Shown here in pieces: positions 36,337 to 49,062 of a stretch of 64,000 nucleotides of DNA. The stretch lies in the NCBI GenBank assembly GCA_026874595.1, contig CM049311.1, forward strand, positions 51,279,676 to 51,343,675, written 5' to 3'. A program made the translations under genes and the position numbers. The DNA comes from Sipunculus nudus. Its lineage: Eukaryota; Annelida; Sipuncula; Golfingiida; Sipunculidae. Numbering within the stretch: the first letter of the stretch is position 1; each line of letters starts with the position of its first letter. The notes below the pieces were generated by a model that did not search any database, had not been told where the DNA came from, and saw nothing but the letters and a program-made list of their open reading frames with translations.

Positions 36337-37096
36337 TGCTACAGGTGCCCTTTTTATTGTGTGACACGGGCGTAACTCGTGTTGTTGTTGCACTCCATGT
36401 TTTGTCCGTACTGTTTGAACTCTCGTTGTCATGCTAGCTAGGGGCTTTCTCGCCTGGTCGTGAGTCACGTGTACACCATGGTGTGTAGAGGCACGGCGAT
36501 GTTTTTCTAGATGATTCCTGTAACGCGTGTTTACTGTGTTGTATAAGATCTTTTAGACTGTCCGAGAATTGGAAAATTCTCGGCTTGGAGTGAAGAGTAT
36601 ATAAAGGGGCTGTGTTTTAGAGCCGGGATAGCAGAGAAGATTTCCAGCGGACGCAGAAGCGTGTGTCAGTTTCTCGGACCTTATCAGACGAGTGCGGCAA
36701 TTATAGCTTTTCTTTTGGACTTCAGTTTACTTTCTGGATTGTTAAAAGAGCTTTACACTGGACTGTCATTCTCCGAGAGTATACATTTAAAGAACTTATC
36801 GTTGTGATGGTGGTGGTATCCAGGTACTGTGCACTTTGTGTATTTTACTTTGTGATTGTATTGATTTGTTGTTATACCGCTGTTTTACTGTATAATTGTA
36901 TTGATTTAGTGTATTGTAATGTTAGGGTTGTTTTAAGAATAAATTATAGTTATTTATTAACAAAAAACCACTGACTTCTTTATTCATTCCCCTAGACATT
37001 TCACGCTGCCTAGTGTTACAGAATCTAATTTTTTTATCTCTATTACAAAGTTTCTGTTCATCACGCATACGTGATCTGTTTATATTAGGATTCTAT
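36337..37096 (+). repeat. Solo LTR 1, in intron, sense orientation
   Basis: Full-length LTR of the family in copies A and B with no internal region. It begins TGCTACAGG (TGTTACAGG elsewhere) and ends near GGATTCTATATA. Flanks are TA runs, so the target duplication cannot be read. TATATAAA is at 36598-36605 and AATAAA at about 36939. Confidence 0.85.
36563..36605 (+). promoter_or_regulatory. Solo LTR 1 palindrome and TATA box
   Basis: CGAGAATTGGAAAATTCTCG (36563-36582) is a palindrome with 8-bp arms. It lies 15 bp upstream of TATATAAA. Its GAA/TTC blocks resemble heat-shock element pentamers. Confidence 0.45.
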
Positions 37097-38107
37097 ATAT
37101 ATATCACATTTGAAAATAATAAAGTATTACACTTGAGGTTTTAGAAAATAAGATAATATTTTTTTTCGGTATATGTTAAATCTAAACCATGTTTAGATAT
37201 ATAATATTTCATAGTAAACTCAGAAATGGAACCAAAGTCAGTAATTCTAAATATTGATTTCATTTTCAATATATGAATCTTTTGCTCCGATTAGCAGGGG
37301 TTTGTGGTGATTACATTGACCATCACCCTTTGCTAAAACGTGTGTGTGTTTGTGTGTGTGTGTGTGGGGGGGGGGGGGGGGTTATTTATCTCCAATCCCG
37401 TCCCCGTATTGACACCCTTGGTATTAGTACGATTTCTTATTCATTTTTGAAATACAGAAAATAAGGACCTCGACTAGAAAACACAAACGCTGTACACAGT
37501 CCCATATATGGCTGTAAGACGGTGGCACATTACGCTCAAACTTAAGATATCTTAAGAAAATGCTTCTTTCATGACAGAAAAAAAAATCACAAAAGAGGAG
37601 GGAATAATCCCCCATGTGCAGGTGCAAAGGTGGCGATTTTTAAACTCATTAATCACTGTTTACCTGTCTAAATATTTCATAACTTGATATATCCATTTTG
37701 TTAAAATTACTCATCTCTTATGTTTTTTTATCATGCACTCTTACTTGCAGTTTTTTTTTGTTCATTCTTACTTGTATTTAAAGGATAATAATGTTAACGC
37801 TGTGTATGACCAAAAAGTATAATGCAATACAGATATATGTTCTTGTTTGGGTCTTAGAAAGACTGGTATAAGAAATGTCATATACCCAGCATCTTCGTGC
37901 AACTGTATGATCCTGATTTTGGAAACTCCCTGCTAAAACCTGACATTCATTATGTGATTGGTTTGGCTCCCAGTGACTACCGATACGGATGGCTAGAAAC
38001 AACCCTATTAAGTTGTAAAGGGCTCATGAATTTTGCGGACTATCCATGTATAGCCACCATAAGACTAGATTAATGTGCACCGTGTGGCAATACCAGCCAT
38101 TGTCAAC

Positions 38108-38490
38108 TTCAAACCCTCACCTCTCAGTATACTCAAACGTACACCTTTCGGTATACTCCAAAGCACATCCTCAGTGTATTCCAACGCTCACCTCTCAGTG
38201 TATTCCAACGCAAACCTCTCGGTGTACTCCAACTCGGAACTTTCAGTGTACTCAAACGCTCGCCTCACGGTGTTGCCCAACGCTACCTTTCAGTGTTCTC
38301 CAACCTACACCTCTCAGTGTACTCCAACGCTCACCTCTCAGTGTACTCAAAGCATATTTCTCAGTGTATTTAATCCCGCACCTCTCAGTGTAATCCAGGT
38401 ATCGGTTTTAGTGTACTCCAACGCACACCTCTCAGTGTACTCCATCGTTTACCTCTCGGTGTACTTTAACGCTCACATCTCAGTGTACCG
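38108..38490. repeat. 22-bp minisatellite in intron
   Basis: About 17 copies of a unit close to CACCTCTCAGTGTACTCCAA plus CG, with considerable variation. Overlapping open frames are by-products. Confidence 0.85.
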
Positions 38491-38529
38491 GCGCAGTATT
38501 CCGACAGGATCACGTGCCACTCCACCATC

Positions 38530-40735
38530 GTGATTGGTAATTTGTTCTAAAGTTAATATTGATTGGAACAGTGTGATCGTTTATCATGAATTCTGTGGGT
38601 ATCTATCAAGTTGTTGATGTTGATTGGAACAGTGTGATCGTATATTGGGAATTCTGTAAGTATCAATCAGGTTGTTGATATTGAATGGAACAGTGTAATC
38701 GTTTACCATGAAATCTGTGGGTATCTCTGAGGTCGTTGTTATTTATCTGAACAGTGTAATCGTTTACCATGAAAGCTGTGGGTATCTCAGGTTGTTGATA
38801 TTGATTGGAACAGTGTGATCGAGTACCATGAATTCTATGGGTATCTCTAAGGTTGTTGATATTGATTGGAACAGTGTGATCGTTTATCATGAATTCTGTG
38901 GGTATCTATCAGGTTGTTAATGTTGATTGGAACAGTGTGATCGTATATTGGGAATTCTGTAAGTATCTATCAGGTTGTTGATATTGAATGGAACAGTGTT
39001 ATCGTTTACCATGAAATCTGTGGGTATCTCTAAGGTCGTTGTTATTGATCTGAACATTGTAATCGTTTACCATGAAAGCTGTTGGTATCTCAGGTTTTTG
39101 ATATTGATTGGAACAGTGTGATCGAGTACGATGAATTCTATGGGTATCTCTAAGGTTGTTGATATTGATTGGAACAGTGTGATTGAGTACCATGAATGCT
39201 GTGGTTAACTCTCAAGTTGTTGATATTGATTGGAACAGTGTGATCGAGTACCATGAAATCTGTGGGTAACTCTCAAGTTGTTGATATTGATTGGAACAGT
39301 GTGAACGTTTACAATGAATGCTGTGGGTAACTCTCAAGTTGTTGATATTTATTGGAACAGTGTAATCGTTTACCATGAATGTTGTGGGTATCTCAGGTTG
39401 TTGATATTTATTGGAACAGAGTGATCGAGTACCATGATTTCTGTGGGTAACTCACAGGTTGTTGATATTGATTGGAACAGTGTAATCGTTTACTTCGAAC
39501 TCTATGGGTATCTCAGGTTGTTGATATTGATTGGAACAATGTGAACGTTTACAATGAATGCAGTGGGTAGCTCTCAAGTTGTTGATATTGATTGGAACAG
39601 TGTGATCGATTACCATGAATTGTGTTGGTATAATTCAGGTTGATGATATAGATTGGAACAGTGTGTTCGTTAACCATGAATTGTGTAGGTATCTCTCAGG
39701 TTGTTGATATTGATTGGAACAGTGTGATCATTTACCACGAATGCTGTGGGTAAGTCTCAGGTTGTTGATATTGATTGGAACAGTGTGTTCGTTTACCATG
39801 AGTTCTGTAGGTACCTCTCAGGATGTTCATATTGATTCGAACATTGTGATCTTTTATCTTGAACTCTGTAGGTATATCTCAGGATGTTAATATTGATTTG
39901 AACAGGGTGATCGTTTACCATGAATGCTGTGGGTAACCCTCAGGTTGTGGATATTGATTGGAACAGTATGATCGTTTAACATGGGTTCTGTAGGTACCTC
40001 TCATGATTTTCATATTGATTTGAAAATTGTGATCGTTTACCATATATTCTGTAGGTATCTCTCAGGTTGTTTATATTTATTTGAACATTGTGATCGTTTA
40101 CCATTAATTCTGTAGGTATCGCTCACGTTGTTGATATTGACTGGAACAGTGTGATCGTTTACAATCAATTCTGTAACAATGTGATTGTTTACGATGCACT
40201 CTGTAGGTATCTCTCAGGTTGTTTATATTGATTGGAACAGTGTTATAGTTTACCATTAATTCTGCAGGTATCTCTCAGGTTGTTTATATTGATTGGAACA
40301 GTGTGATCGTTTACCATTAATTCTGTAGGTATCTCTCAGGTTGTTTATATTGATTGGTACAGTGTGATCGTTTATCATGAATTCTGTAGGTATCGCTCAC
40401 GTTGTTGATATTGACTGGAACAGTGTGATCGTTTACAATAAATTTTGTAACAATGTGATTGTTTACGATGCACTCTGTAGGTATCTCTCAGGTTGTTTAT
40501 ATTGATTGGAACAGTGTGATCGTTTACCATTAATTCTGTAGGTATCTCTCAGGTTGTTTATATTGATTGGAACAGTGTGATCGTTTATCATGAATTCTGT
40601 AGGTATCGCTCACGTTGTTGATATTGACTGGAACAGTGTGATCGTTTATCATGAATTGTGTAGGTATCTCTCAGGTTGTTGATATTTATTGGAACAATGT
40701 GAGATTGTTTATTATGAATTCTGCAGGTATCTCTC
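38530..40735. repeat. 61-bp minisatellite with higher-order structure
   Basis: About 36 units close to GTTGTTGATATTGATTGGAA, CAGTGTGATCGTTTACCATG, AATTCTGTGGGTATCTCTCA, G. Groups of five units recur as a block of about 303 bp near 38566 and 38882. A second block with ACGATGCACTCTGTAGG recurs near 40190 and 40465. Confidence 0.9.
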
Positions 40736-41501
40736 AGTTTGTGGTTAAATATTTAAAACATGAAAGTATTATGAACCGTGGAATAGCAAGGTTAGGTTAC
40801 TGGACAAAATAATATATTTTTCTATAAGTTATAAGAAAAAGCAAAGATAAATATTCTACCTAGCTGGGCTGTAGCGCCAATATGGCAAATATATCGGGGG
40901 CAGAATGTTTAATAGTATCAGGAGAACTAGCCGATGACGGGCTTAATCCACGAAGCCGTCAAACCAACATTTGTCCCATGGCAGGCCTTCTATTGAGATA
41001 GATTGTTACTTTACCTGGATAAAGGTACAGGCTAATGGAATTTCTATGTAAAGACACATCCGTCCATTTATCAAAGCATCAACTGTTAGTGCATTAATTA
41101 CGTGACTGAAACGGTAAGCTCGTGGCTAATGCACGATGCATGTGAGCGAGTAATTGCGTCACCATATTGACAATGTGGCGGCGGCCTTTCATTGAATGCT
41201 TTATGACGCTGACATAAATGTGGGCGGGACTACCGTCTGAACAAAGCGCTTTGGCTATTAAAGGCCGGTTCCGTAGATGATAAACTCCGATGATTTAAGT
41301 GAAAACTGGACTTCTAACACATAGCCATGATAGGTTCCTATATTAATTTAGTCACCATTTTATATTATAAAGATTAAGTTGCGAAGTGTAAGTCAAACTA
41401 TTTGGTAAATACCTATTTATGTAAATCAAATTCCCAGAATTCATGCTTGGCTAATATTGTATACTTAATAATTGCATAATGTATTTTTCTTATCTGCTCA
41501 G

Positions 41502-41761
41502 GATGGTTCTACCGGCCGGGCCGGCGGGAAGCATCATGTCTTCTGCTGAAGATATGGCAAAATGGTTACAATTCCACCTACGATATGGACGGAATCAAAA
41601 TGGCGACCAAATTGTCCCAAAGAGTGTGCTGGAGGAAACATACGTTCCCGAGATGCATTCCGGCATGAGCATGAGTAAGCGCGACATCTGGCGGCCGGAG
41701 TACCCAGTGTCGGATACTTTGTCTTCTTACGATCTGGGCTGGATGACGTCAGTATATAGAG
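41502..41761 (+). CDS. Beta-lactamase-like gene, exon with AGS motif
   Basis: Acceptor TATCTGCTCAG, donor AGAG|GTATGT. It joins the previous exon through a GA|G codon and leaves in phase 1. The protein is MVLPAGPAGSIMSSAEDMAKWLQFHL, the conserved PAGSI-S-DMAKW block of serine beta-lactamase relatives, then a less conserved stretch ending SSYDLGWMTSVYRG. Frame and motifs fit the exons on both sides. Confidence 0.87.
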
Positions 41762-42500
41762 GTATGTGAGCCTTATCACCTCTCCCTTACGCAATATTTC
41801 GTTTCTACTCAACACGAACCTCTTCTTGTTTGGCACTGTGGGACTACTTGTCTCAACTGTAAACTTTAAAATCAAAGGAAACACCTGCTGTTAACATTTC
41901 ATATGCGCATGCTTACAAAATATTACTTATTCAAGTCCTTAAGTCCTTAATACAAAAACACCCCTGTTTAAGTAATTTGCCTTGAAACAACTCTTATCTA
42001 ACCTACCTGAACGGACTGCATTACCCTTTCGGTACATTAATACCTATGCCATCATTGTATGTAGAAGCCCTGATGCATCGTGCGTTTCAAATTTTGAAGC
42101 CCACAGTCCCTAACCAGCCAAATTGTTCTCTTGTTAATCCGATTCTGCGCAGTGTATGATCACCATACATCCATACACACCTATTAGAGACTTTATTTGT
42201 TTTATAATTATCTGCTCTGTGCAATCAATCACAAGTTGTGTTGCGCATGCTTAGAAAATGTATATTATCACAGTACCTTCCACCTACTAGCAAAAGCATG
42301 TGCTCCATCATGTTTAATTTGCATTAATTTGTATTGGTAACTTTTTCTGTTCTTTTTATGGACATGTTCTTTTCATAAGACTTACCATCAAAATGATATC
42401 CAATGATAATATCGCTAATTATATAACATAAATTTATTTTTTAGCTGTCAATAAGAGATGGAATCATTCACTCATTTCCTATGTGCATTTATTTTAATAG
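41762..42500. other. Short intron
   Basis: Intron from GTATGT to TTTTAATAG. No repeats or other features recognised. Confidence 0.7.
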
Positions 42501-43222
42501 GTTATCGCCGTTTGTGGCACTCCGGATTCATTGTAACATACAAGACTCAGCTATGGCTGTACCCGGATGTTGGTGTGGGCCTCTATTTAACTACCAACGG
42601 GCCGGCCACGGAGGCCATCTCCATGGCAAACGTTCTTCTAGCACGTCATGTGTCTGATGTCATCTTAGGTGAAAACACTTGGCTCGACAACGACACAGTT
42701 TGTTCATTTCCCTACCCATGGGTCAACTCTACAGACACAAACGAGGATGACACGCCACCAACGTTAGCAGACGACACCCCACCGCGCCCTCTGGCGGATT
42801 ATCTAGGCAGCTTCTTTAACCCAATGTTTGGTCCAATTAACATCCACTTGACTGAGACTGCTCATCAATTAAAATTTAAAATGGGTCGTTTTATGAAGGG
42901 AAAGTTACTTTACGACAGTCGACAGCAAACATACCAACTTCGTCTCCAAGGGCCTTTGGCTTGGAGCACAAACGTCATCCCAATATCGTTTAGCTCTTCT
43001 TCGCCAGGTGGCGTTATAGACGAGTTGAATATCCCTCTAAATGGTGATCCTCAGAGGACCACACGATTTGTCAGAAAAGAGAATCTTAAAGAATATGAAT
43101 GGACCGAAACTGGTGGCTGCACAAGCTATGTTATACATAATGGCAGTAAAGTATACAGGAATATTCTTACCACATACGGATCAGTCATTCTGTCTGTTTT
43201 GATTTTATTATTCAGTTTATAA
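42501..43222 (+). CDS. Beta-lactamase-like gene, last exon with HSG motif and hydrophobic tail
   Basis: Acceptor TTTTAATAG; split codon G|GT. LWHSGFIVTY near the start holds HSG, the family's (K/H)xG motif facing the YxN Tyr. VGVGLYLTTNGP follows, then a Pro/Thr/Asp-rich linker. From PLADYLGSFFNPMFG a C-terminal lipocalin-like or DUF3471-like extension is likely. The protein ends with about 18 hydrophobic residues (ILTTYGSVILSVLILLFSL), after NGSK, and TAA. Such a tail suggests a GPI-anchor signal or a C-terminal membrane anchor, so the enzyme domain would face outside the cell or the lumen. AATAAA lies at 43448-43453, about 225 bp after the stop. Confidence 0.88.
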
Positions 43223-46200
43223 CACGTCCAAGTACGACCTCATTTACATGACAAATATCATACGAGTAAGGCCATGTTTTACGAAGATTAATAATATTGA
43301 CTGGATTCAAACCACTAACATCTCGAAATAGAAGTATTTAAACATGATAACATGTACTTACGCTAGACACTTGCTATGGGTAGTATTTTCTTGAACTTTC
43401 AATAGATGGCGCTACAGATTTTGACGTCTTCGCGCTTTTGGCTGAAGAATAAATCACCTGATCCAACGAGTGGCATTACGGGACATTTACCTCTTACAGC
43501 AGATGGAATATTACAAAACGATCGCCAGAAGTTTTCAATCTGTCTATGTACTGAAACTCGGAAATACAAACAAGTTCCAGCTTGAGGAAATTATTCATAT
43601 TATAACAACGAAACAATACTACTTTTAGCTATACCTCTGCTGGGGCAGGTATCGGGTTTGGTTTCCCAGAAAAAAAAAAATCACTCGATAAATTAAATAG
43701 CGCTAGGGTGACAAAATAGAGTGAACTTTCCAGTTCTTCTACACATTTACTTGTTTGGTGCAGTGTTTGTGTTACAGCGTCACTATAGTCATGGTTAACA
43801 ATTTAAATAATCAATAGTTATATAACATTGTCTGTAAAATAAAACAAAACCTCTCTAACAAGGTCTTGAGGTAGCCTAGACATAAACCTAAGGCTGTTTT
43901 TTACATTTTCATTATTAGTATTCTGCTGGTATTCGTGTTTGATATTTTAAATAATTTGTCAGCCCACTTAAAAAATGCAATGCGAAACCCAAGAAAAGCA
44001 TGTTTCCAGAAACGTAAGGTGGTGTCGTCATCTCAAGTAAAGCCTCATTCTGGAAGACATACAATCCATGCCTAAACCGTGCTCCTACTGAGTTCTTAGT
44101 TTTGGCATATCCCCAGCATGACGTATGAAATATTAATGTAACACCACGATTGGGGTGACGTTTAATTATTACAATCCACATATACACTATATGTATGTTC
44201 AGTTCATGCTATCTGATGAGCAGACAATTAATTGTAAGACCATGACTCAGATAGATAATAAAATACATAGTCACAAGAAAATAATAGTATAGCCAATAGG
44301 GTAGTGTTAATCAGTCAATTAACAGTTTCACAATGGACAAAACCATTGACAGGAGCTCCTGAGCAGTTGTAAAACATTTTTCTTTTCACCAAAATGGAAG
44401 CTTTTAATTTTTTCGCCTCAAGGGACATGGTCCGGACATTGTCTCATTCCTCATTACTGCCGTATCTTCCTGCGTCCGTTGCATCTTTGGAAGTTATCAT
44501 CAGGTCAGGTGATACAGACAAATTTAAACCTGTCACAATCATCTTTTGTAATATAACAATTTTTTCCTGGAATGATTAACATATATTGAAGTTAGATCTT
44601 ACCACTTATGCTACTTTAGCAATTATATTGTGCGTATTTGCTCCTTCAATCAATTGCCCGTTGCGTTTTTAATCTTTCACCGACATTTGTTTTACAGTTG
44701 GTATTGTTTTAAGGTTGATAATAAAATATTTTTCTCTACTAAATGTATCTCGTGTTTATTTATATTAAACAAGCATTGAGTTCCTGCAGGCAGCGTTGTT
44801 CATGAACTGAGCCAACCCTCTCCAAAAGCAGCTTTATTAATCAACAGCCCAGAATTGTACTCGACCTCTTGCCTACCGTGGTATATCTTGGCTTAAGGAT
44901 TGTCGGTGCTTAACAAGCATGTAAAATATTTTGTACCGTTATCGGAACCTCCAGGTGGAGGAAAGACCTTTCAGGGAAAATGAAAACCCCCTGCAGAAGG
45001 TTACGGCTTACGCGTGATTGACCTGATTTTGGGCCTTTCTTGACTTTTGTTAACCTTACGATTCTGCTGCATAATGTTGAACAGATTACAAGTATGACTG
45101 CACCAGCATATTGCATTTACAAATTCAACCATTCAAGAACCATTTTTTACGTAATATGACCAAACGAACACACGCATTTGTTTTTATTTATATTTACAAT
45201 ATGGATATTAATCCGCAAAGTAAATCCGAAGGATAGGCCAATTAATGAAATATGTTTAACTGTCAAATACTTTATATTAGGCTTATATTTGAAACTGACC
45301 TTGTGATGTCGAAGCCTATGTTATATATGTTCTATCCACTTTAATTAAATAGTTTTCAATTCCCACCGTAAAATAGTTCGGATCCACGAAAAGGCGTGGA
45401 ATGCCATGTGGAGTGCGCACTCAGATGTTTTAAAACCCAGTAACATGTGGCCTGTATGCTTGATTGCCATCCCTCGTGAATATTAGACAGACCTTCAGTT
45501 TTTGCCAGAGCCGCCAAATAATGGGTTTAAATCAAGTATAACCGCCTTTAATTATGCTACTTCAGGTGTTTCAAGGAATGTTTTAGTAGCTGCCGATGCC
45601 TGGTTTGGATCCATACTCAAAGGCAGTGACGAATTTTTAGGCCCCTTTTTCACCTAAATAATCTGCGAAATCGAAAAACACACGCCAAATACCGAAAAAG
45701 CAACACTGCAGTATGGGTCTTTTTGTCACAAAACTATACCTGAGCTCCTCACGTAACGGTTATACAATGCAGTTGTCCGAGATCTCTTTTTTTTACCGCT
45801 GCTTTCTATGGCAAGGTTCTCTGGGTCTGAACACCACAGAGCAGAGAAATGTTATCAGACCAAAGAGAGCATTGTATCGCATCGGACATCCAGCTAAATT
45901 TTAAACATGCGACACATGCTCTCGATGGCCTGGGAGTCTTTTCTGTAGGAGCATTTTGAATTTGGTATGTGTATTTCAAAAGAAAAAGAAAGACATATTT
46001 CGTTCATCCTTTTGGTAAATTTATCATTCTATCCAAGCAAGAAAACTTGCTTTAGAATATAAAACGAACAACTAAAAACAGTTTTAATGACATGCTTTAA
46101 ACTTCATTTTTTAAAAGCAAACGTAGACGATTAAAAAAAATCCGAGATCCAAGACATTTTTTACGTTATTGAAAAACATGCCGGGCAAAAACAACAACAC

Positions 46201-47117
46201 AATGATACTATTTCTAATACTACTACTACTATTGCTATTAATAATAATAATTTATAAATCATTACAAATCTCAAAATAAATTTTGATGACTATTGTTTTC
46301 CTTTAATAAATTTTCTCTTCTTGTCTGCTTTTTATACTGTGTTGCAAACCAATCAAAATTTTTAATATGAATCACGGTAAGGTCAAAAGGAAATTAAATT
46401 ACTGGTTATGATGTGTGGTCACTTAGTCAAGAGTCAAAAGTCAACTTGCATATATGAAGTTCAGCCATATTTTTGCTGATATCAGCCAACCTGCCTTTTA
46501 TTTAGATTTTGCACACATCTTCCTCTTCGAGGGAAATATTAAGGTATTCTTGTAAATTTTAAATTATAAATTATAAATTTAACTCAATTTCACACAAATT
46601 TTAAAGTTTTTCATAGCCTCTTCAACACCAATTCTTCACAGCCGTTTATGATCGGAGCCAATTTTTGGCATCATCTGCAGCCAATGTTCCAGTTCACAGA
46701 CTAAACTCATTTTTATATATCTCGGTAGTTCGTTAATGGTTTTCACCAAGTAGTAACAAGTGGCGGTAAATTCTGGTAATCTCTAGACCCTTCAGGTCGC
46801 TGTAATGTACATTCAGTGTTTTCTAGAGCGAATGTATCTTGACATAAAATATATTTAAATCCTATTCGATGGCAAAACTGATCTCGAGCGTGCAGTTCTA
46901 CAACCTGAAAAAGTTTTTTAAATACAAAAAGAGACCACGCATTTTTATAAACCGGAGACGCCGGGTGGTAAATGCCTCTGATATGAATGCAAGAATAAAT
47001 CTGAATGATAGAAAAAAAACATTAAAAAATAATTTAAGCGGATTTTGCATCGCAAAGAAAAAAAGAAATTGCATTTAACCTTGATGAATATTGAAGACAG
47101 TGACGCCTTTACGAATC
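43223..47117. other. No gene seen between the two genes
   Basis: Holds the likely polyadenylation signal of the beta-lactamase-like gene at 43448. Open frames are short and without motifs. There is a small ACT/AAT microsatellite near 46207-46250. Confidence 0.45.
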
Positions 47118-47362
47118 CTTATACGTTACAGAGGCCGTGCCGGCGATGGGCTGGCCGATCATTCCATTAGGGTCCATCAGGTGGCAGTGGTAGTATCCGG
47201 TGCTTGTGACGGTGTAGGATACTGTGACGCAGAGCGGGTGGTGACGTTTACACAGAGCGAGGCAGAGCGTCAGGGACCGGAGCGTCACCTCGTAATAACC
47301 ACTGATAACAGCCACGTCGTTCTTCCGGCTAAACCTTCCCGTGATCAGAGGACATTTCATCC
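47118..47362 (-). CDS. PAN-like extracellular protein, downstream exon
   Basis: Minus-strand exon. The acceptor is TTCTAG|GG at about 47363. It enters in phase 1 and joins the exon at 49777-49995 through an A|GG codon. The protein is CPLITGRFSRKNDVAVISGYY, then SLTLCLALCKRHHPLCVTVSY and GYYHCHLMD. The Cys spacing and the aromatic near the end resemble a PAN/apple module. The 3' boundary is unsure, with candidate donors TCT|GTAACG and AAC|GTATAA near 47118-47130. The function is unknown. Confidence 0.5.
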
Positions 47363-47831
47363 CTAGAATTTAAAAGTAACTTCCGTTATTTATATTTTAT
47401 TTTTGATCGTTTAAATAAGTTACATTTACATGTATTCGATCACCGACGACTATGCATGCTAATTCATGTATTTTTGTAAAAATATTCTCAAGTCTGTCAA
47501 AAACATAAAAAGGGGCGACTGGAGCGACATTTGCTGATGAGTATGATCACAGTTCTCAGTACTATGAAAGCGAGATTGATCAAGTGTTTCCATGGTTACT
47601 GACGACGGTTCCTGTCGTAGGTTTTTTTTATTAGTGGGGTTGCGAAAAGAGAAAGTATGTAGAAGTGCTGTCAGAATGACGATGGGTTCATCATCTGAAA
47701 AAAAATGTAAACCTCATCAATATGGTAACCGCCGTAATTTCCTTTTACACGCCCGAGTTTTGGTAACCTTTCTACTGTTTTACACAAGCAAGGTAACAGT
47801 GACAGGTTGAAAAGAATTCTTGAAAATTTAG

Positions 47832-48632
47832 TGTTACAGGTGCTATTTTTATTATGTGACACTGGCGTAACTCCTGTTGTGGCAATCGTGTCTGGCCGCG
47901 TATTACATTCTACGTTTAATCCGTACTGGTTGAACTCTCGTTGTCGTGCTGGCTAGTGGTTTTCACGCCTGGTCGTGGGTCACGTGATGACCCTGGTGTG
48001 TGGGGATACACACGGCTATGTTCTTCTCGATAATTCCTGAAATGCGTGTTTACTGTGTAGGATCCTTAAGACTGTTCGACAAGTGGAAAATTCTCGACTT
48101 GAGGTGAGTAGGTATATAAAGGGATTGTGTTTTAGAACGGAAGGACAGAGAGCAGAGAAGATTCCAGCGGACGCAGAAGCGTGTGTCAGATTCTAGGACA
48201 ATTTCCGATGAATGCGGCAATTATACATTTTCAAAGATTTTCTCCTGGATTTTATGCATTTGGACTTCAGTTTTCTTTCTGCATGTTGCAAGAGCTTTAC
48301 ACTGGACTGTCATTCTCCCAGAGTTTACATTTAAGGACTTATCGTTGTGATGGTGTTGGTATCCAGGTACTGTGCACATTATTTTCTATGTGATTGTATT
48401 GGCTTGTTGCTATTCCGCTGTTTTACTGTATAATTGATTAAATGTATTGCATTGTTAGGGTTGTTTTAAGAATAAATTATAGTTATTTGTTAACAAAAAA
48501 ACACTGACTTCTTTATTCATTCCTCTAGACATTTCACGCTGCCTAGTGTTACAGAAGCTGATTTTTTTATCTCCATTACAAAATTTGTGTTCATCACGCA
48601 TACGTGATCTGTTTATATTAGGTTCCGTAACA
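47832..48632 (+). repeat. Solo LTR 2
   Basis: Complete LTR of 801 bp beginning TGTTACAGG and ending CCGTAACA, giving a 6-bp terminal inversion TGTTAC/GTAACA. Flanks TTAG and ATAG could be a 4-bp duplication with one change. TATATAAA is at 48113-48120 and AATAAA near 48473. It lies in the intron of the minus-strand gene, antisense to it. Confidence 0.87.
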
Positions 48633-48885
48633 ATAGCAAATGAGACAGATCCAATGTAGGACATCAGTGACTGTAATTTTAAACTTTCGATTTGAATGTT
48701 TTGAGTCATGATGCAAACAGCCTATGAAATCTGGCGTCTTATGTACTGCCTAAAGATTTGGAGCATTTCATGTCATGTGGCCACCTGTCATTTCACTGAA
48801 AAACTTAAATATAGAGTTGGTACACAACTCTCTGAGTGGTGATAAAAACAGATCACCTACAGGTGTTACGTCAACTAGGCTGGCA

Positions 48886-49062
48886 ACAGGACAACTACCC
48901 CCAGGACAATTACCCCCTGGGACAACTACCCCCCAGACAATTACCCCCCCCCGGACAATTACCCCCCAGGACAACTACCCCCCAGACAACTACCACCCCG
49001 GAAAATTACCCTCCGGTACAATTACCCTCCGGACAACTACCCCCTGGACAATTACCCCAATG
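48886..49062. repeat. GC-rich minisatellite, 16-19-bp unit
   Basis: About ten copies of CAGGACAACTACCCCC and GGACAATTACCCC variants. It gives proline- or threonine-rich open frames on both strands that are not genes. Confidence 0.85.

Larger units (their letters stand above)
36225..41501. other. Intron of beta-lactamase-like gene
   Basis: Holds a solo LTR (36337-37096), a TG/G-run microsatellite (about 37341-37381), a 22-bp minisatellite and a 61-bp minisatellite. The rest is AT-rich without coding signal. Confidence 0.7.

Noticed and set aside
38663-39193. Minus-strand frames with RIHGTRSHCSNQYQQ repeats
   Set aside because: Translation of the 61-bp minisatellite.
46869-47078. Lys/Arg-rich frame on the + strand
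   Set aside because: AT-rich, no recognisable motif, overlaps intergenic sequence; composition explains it.
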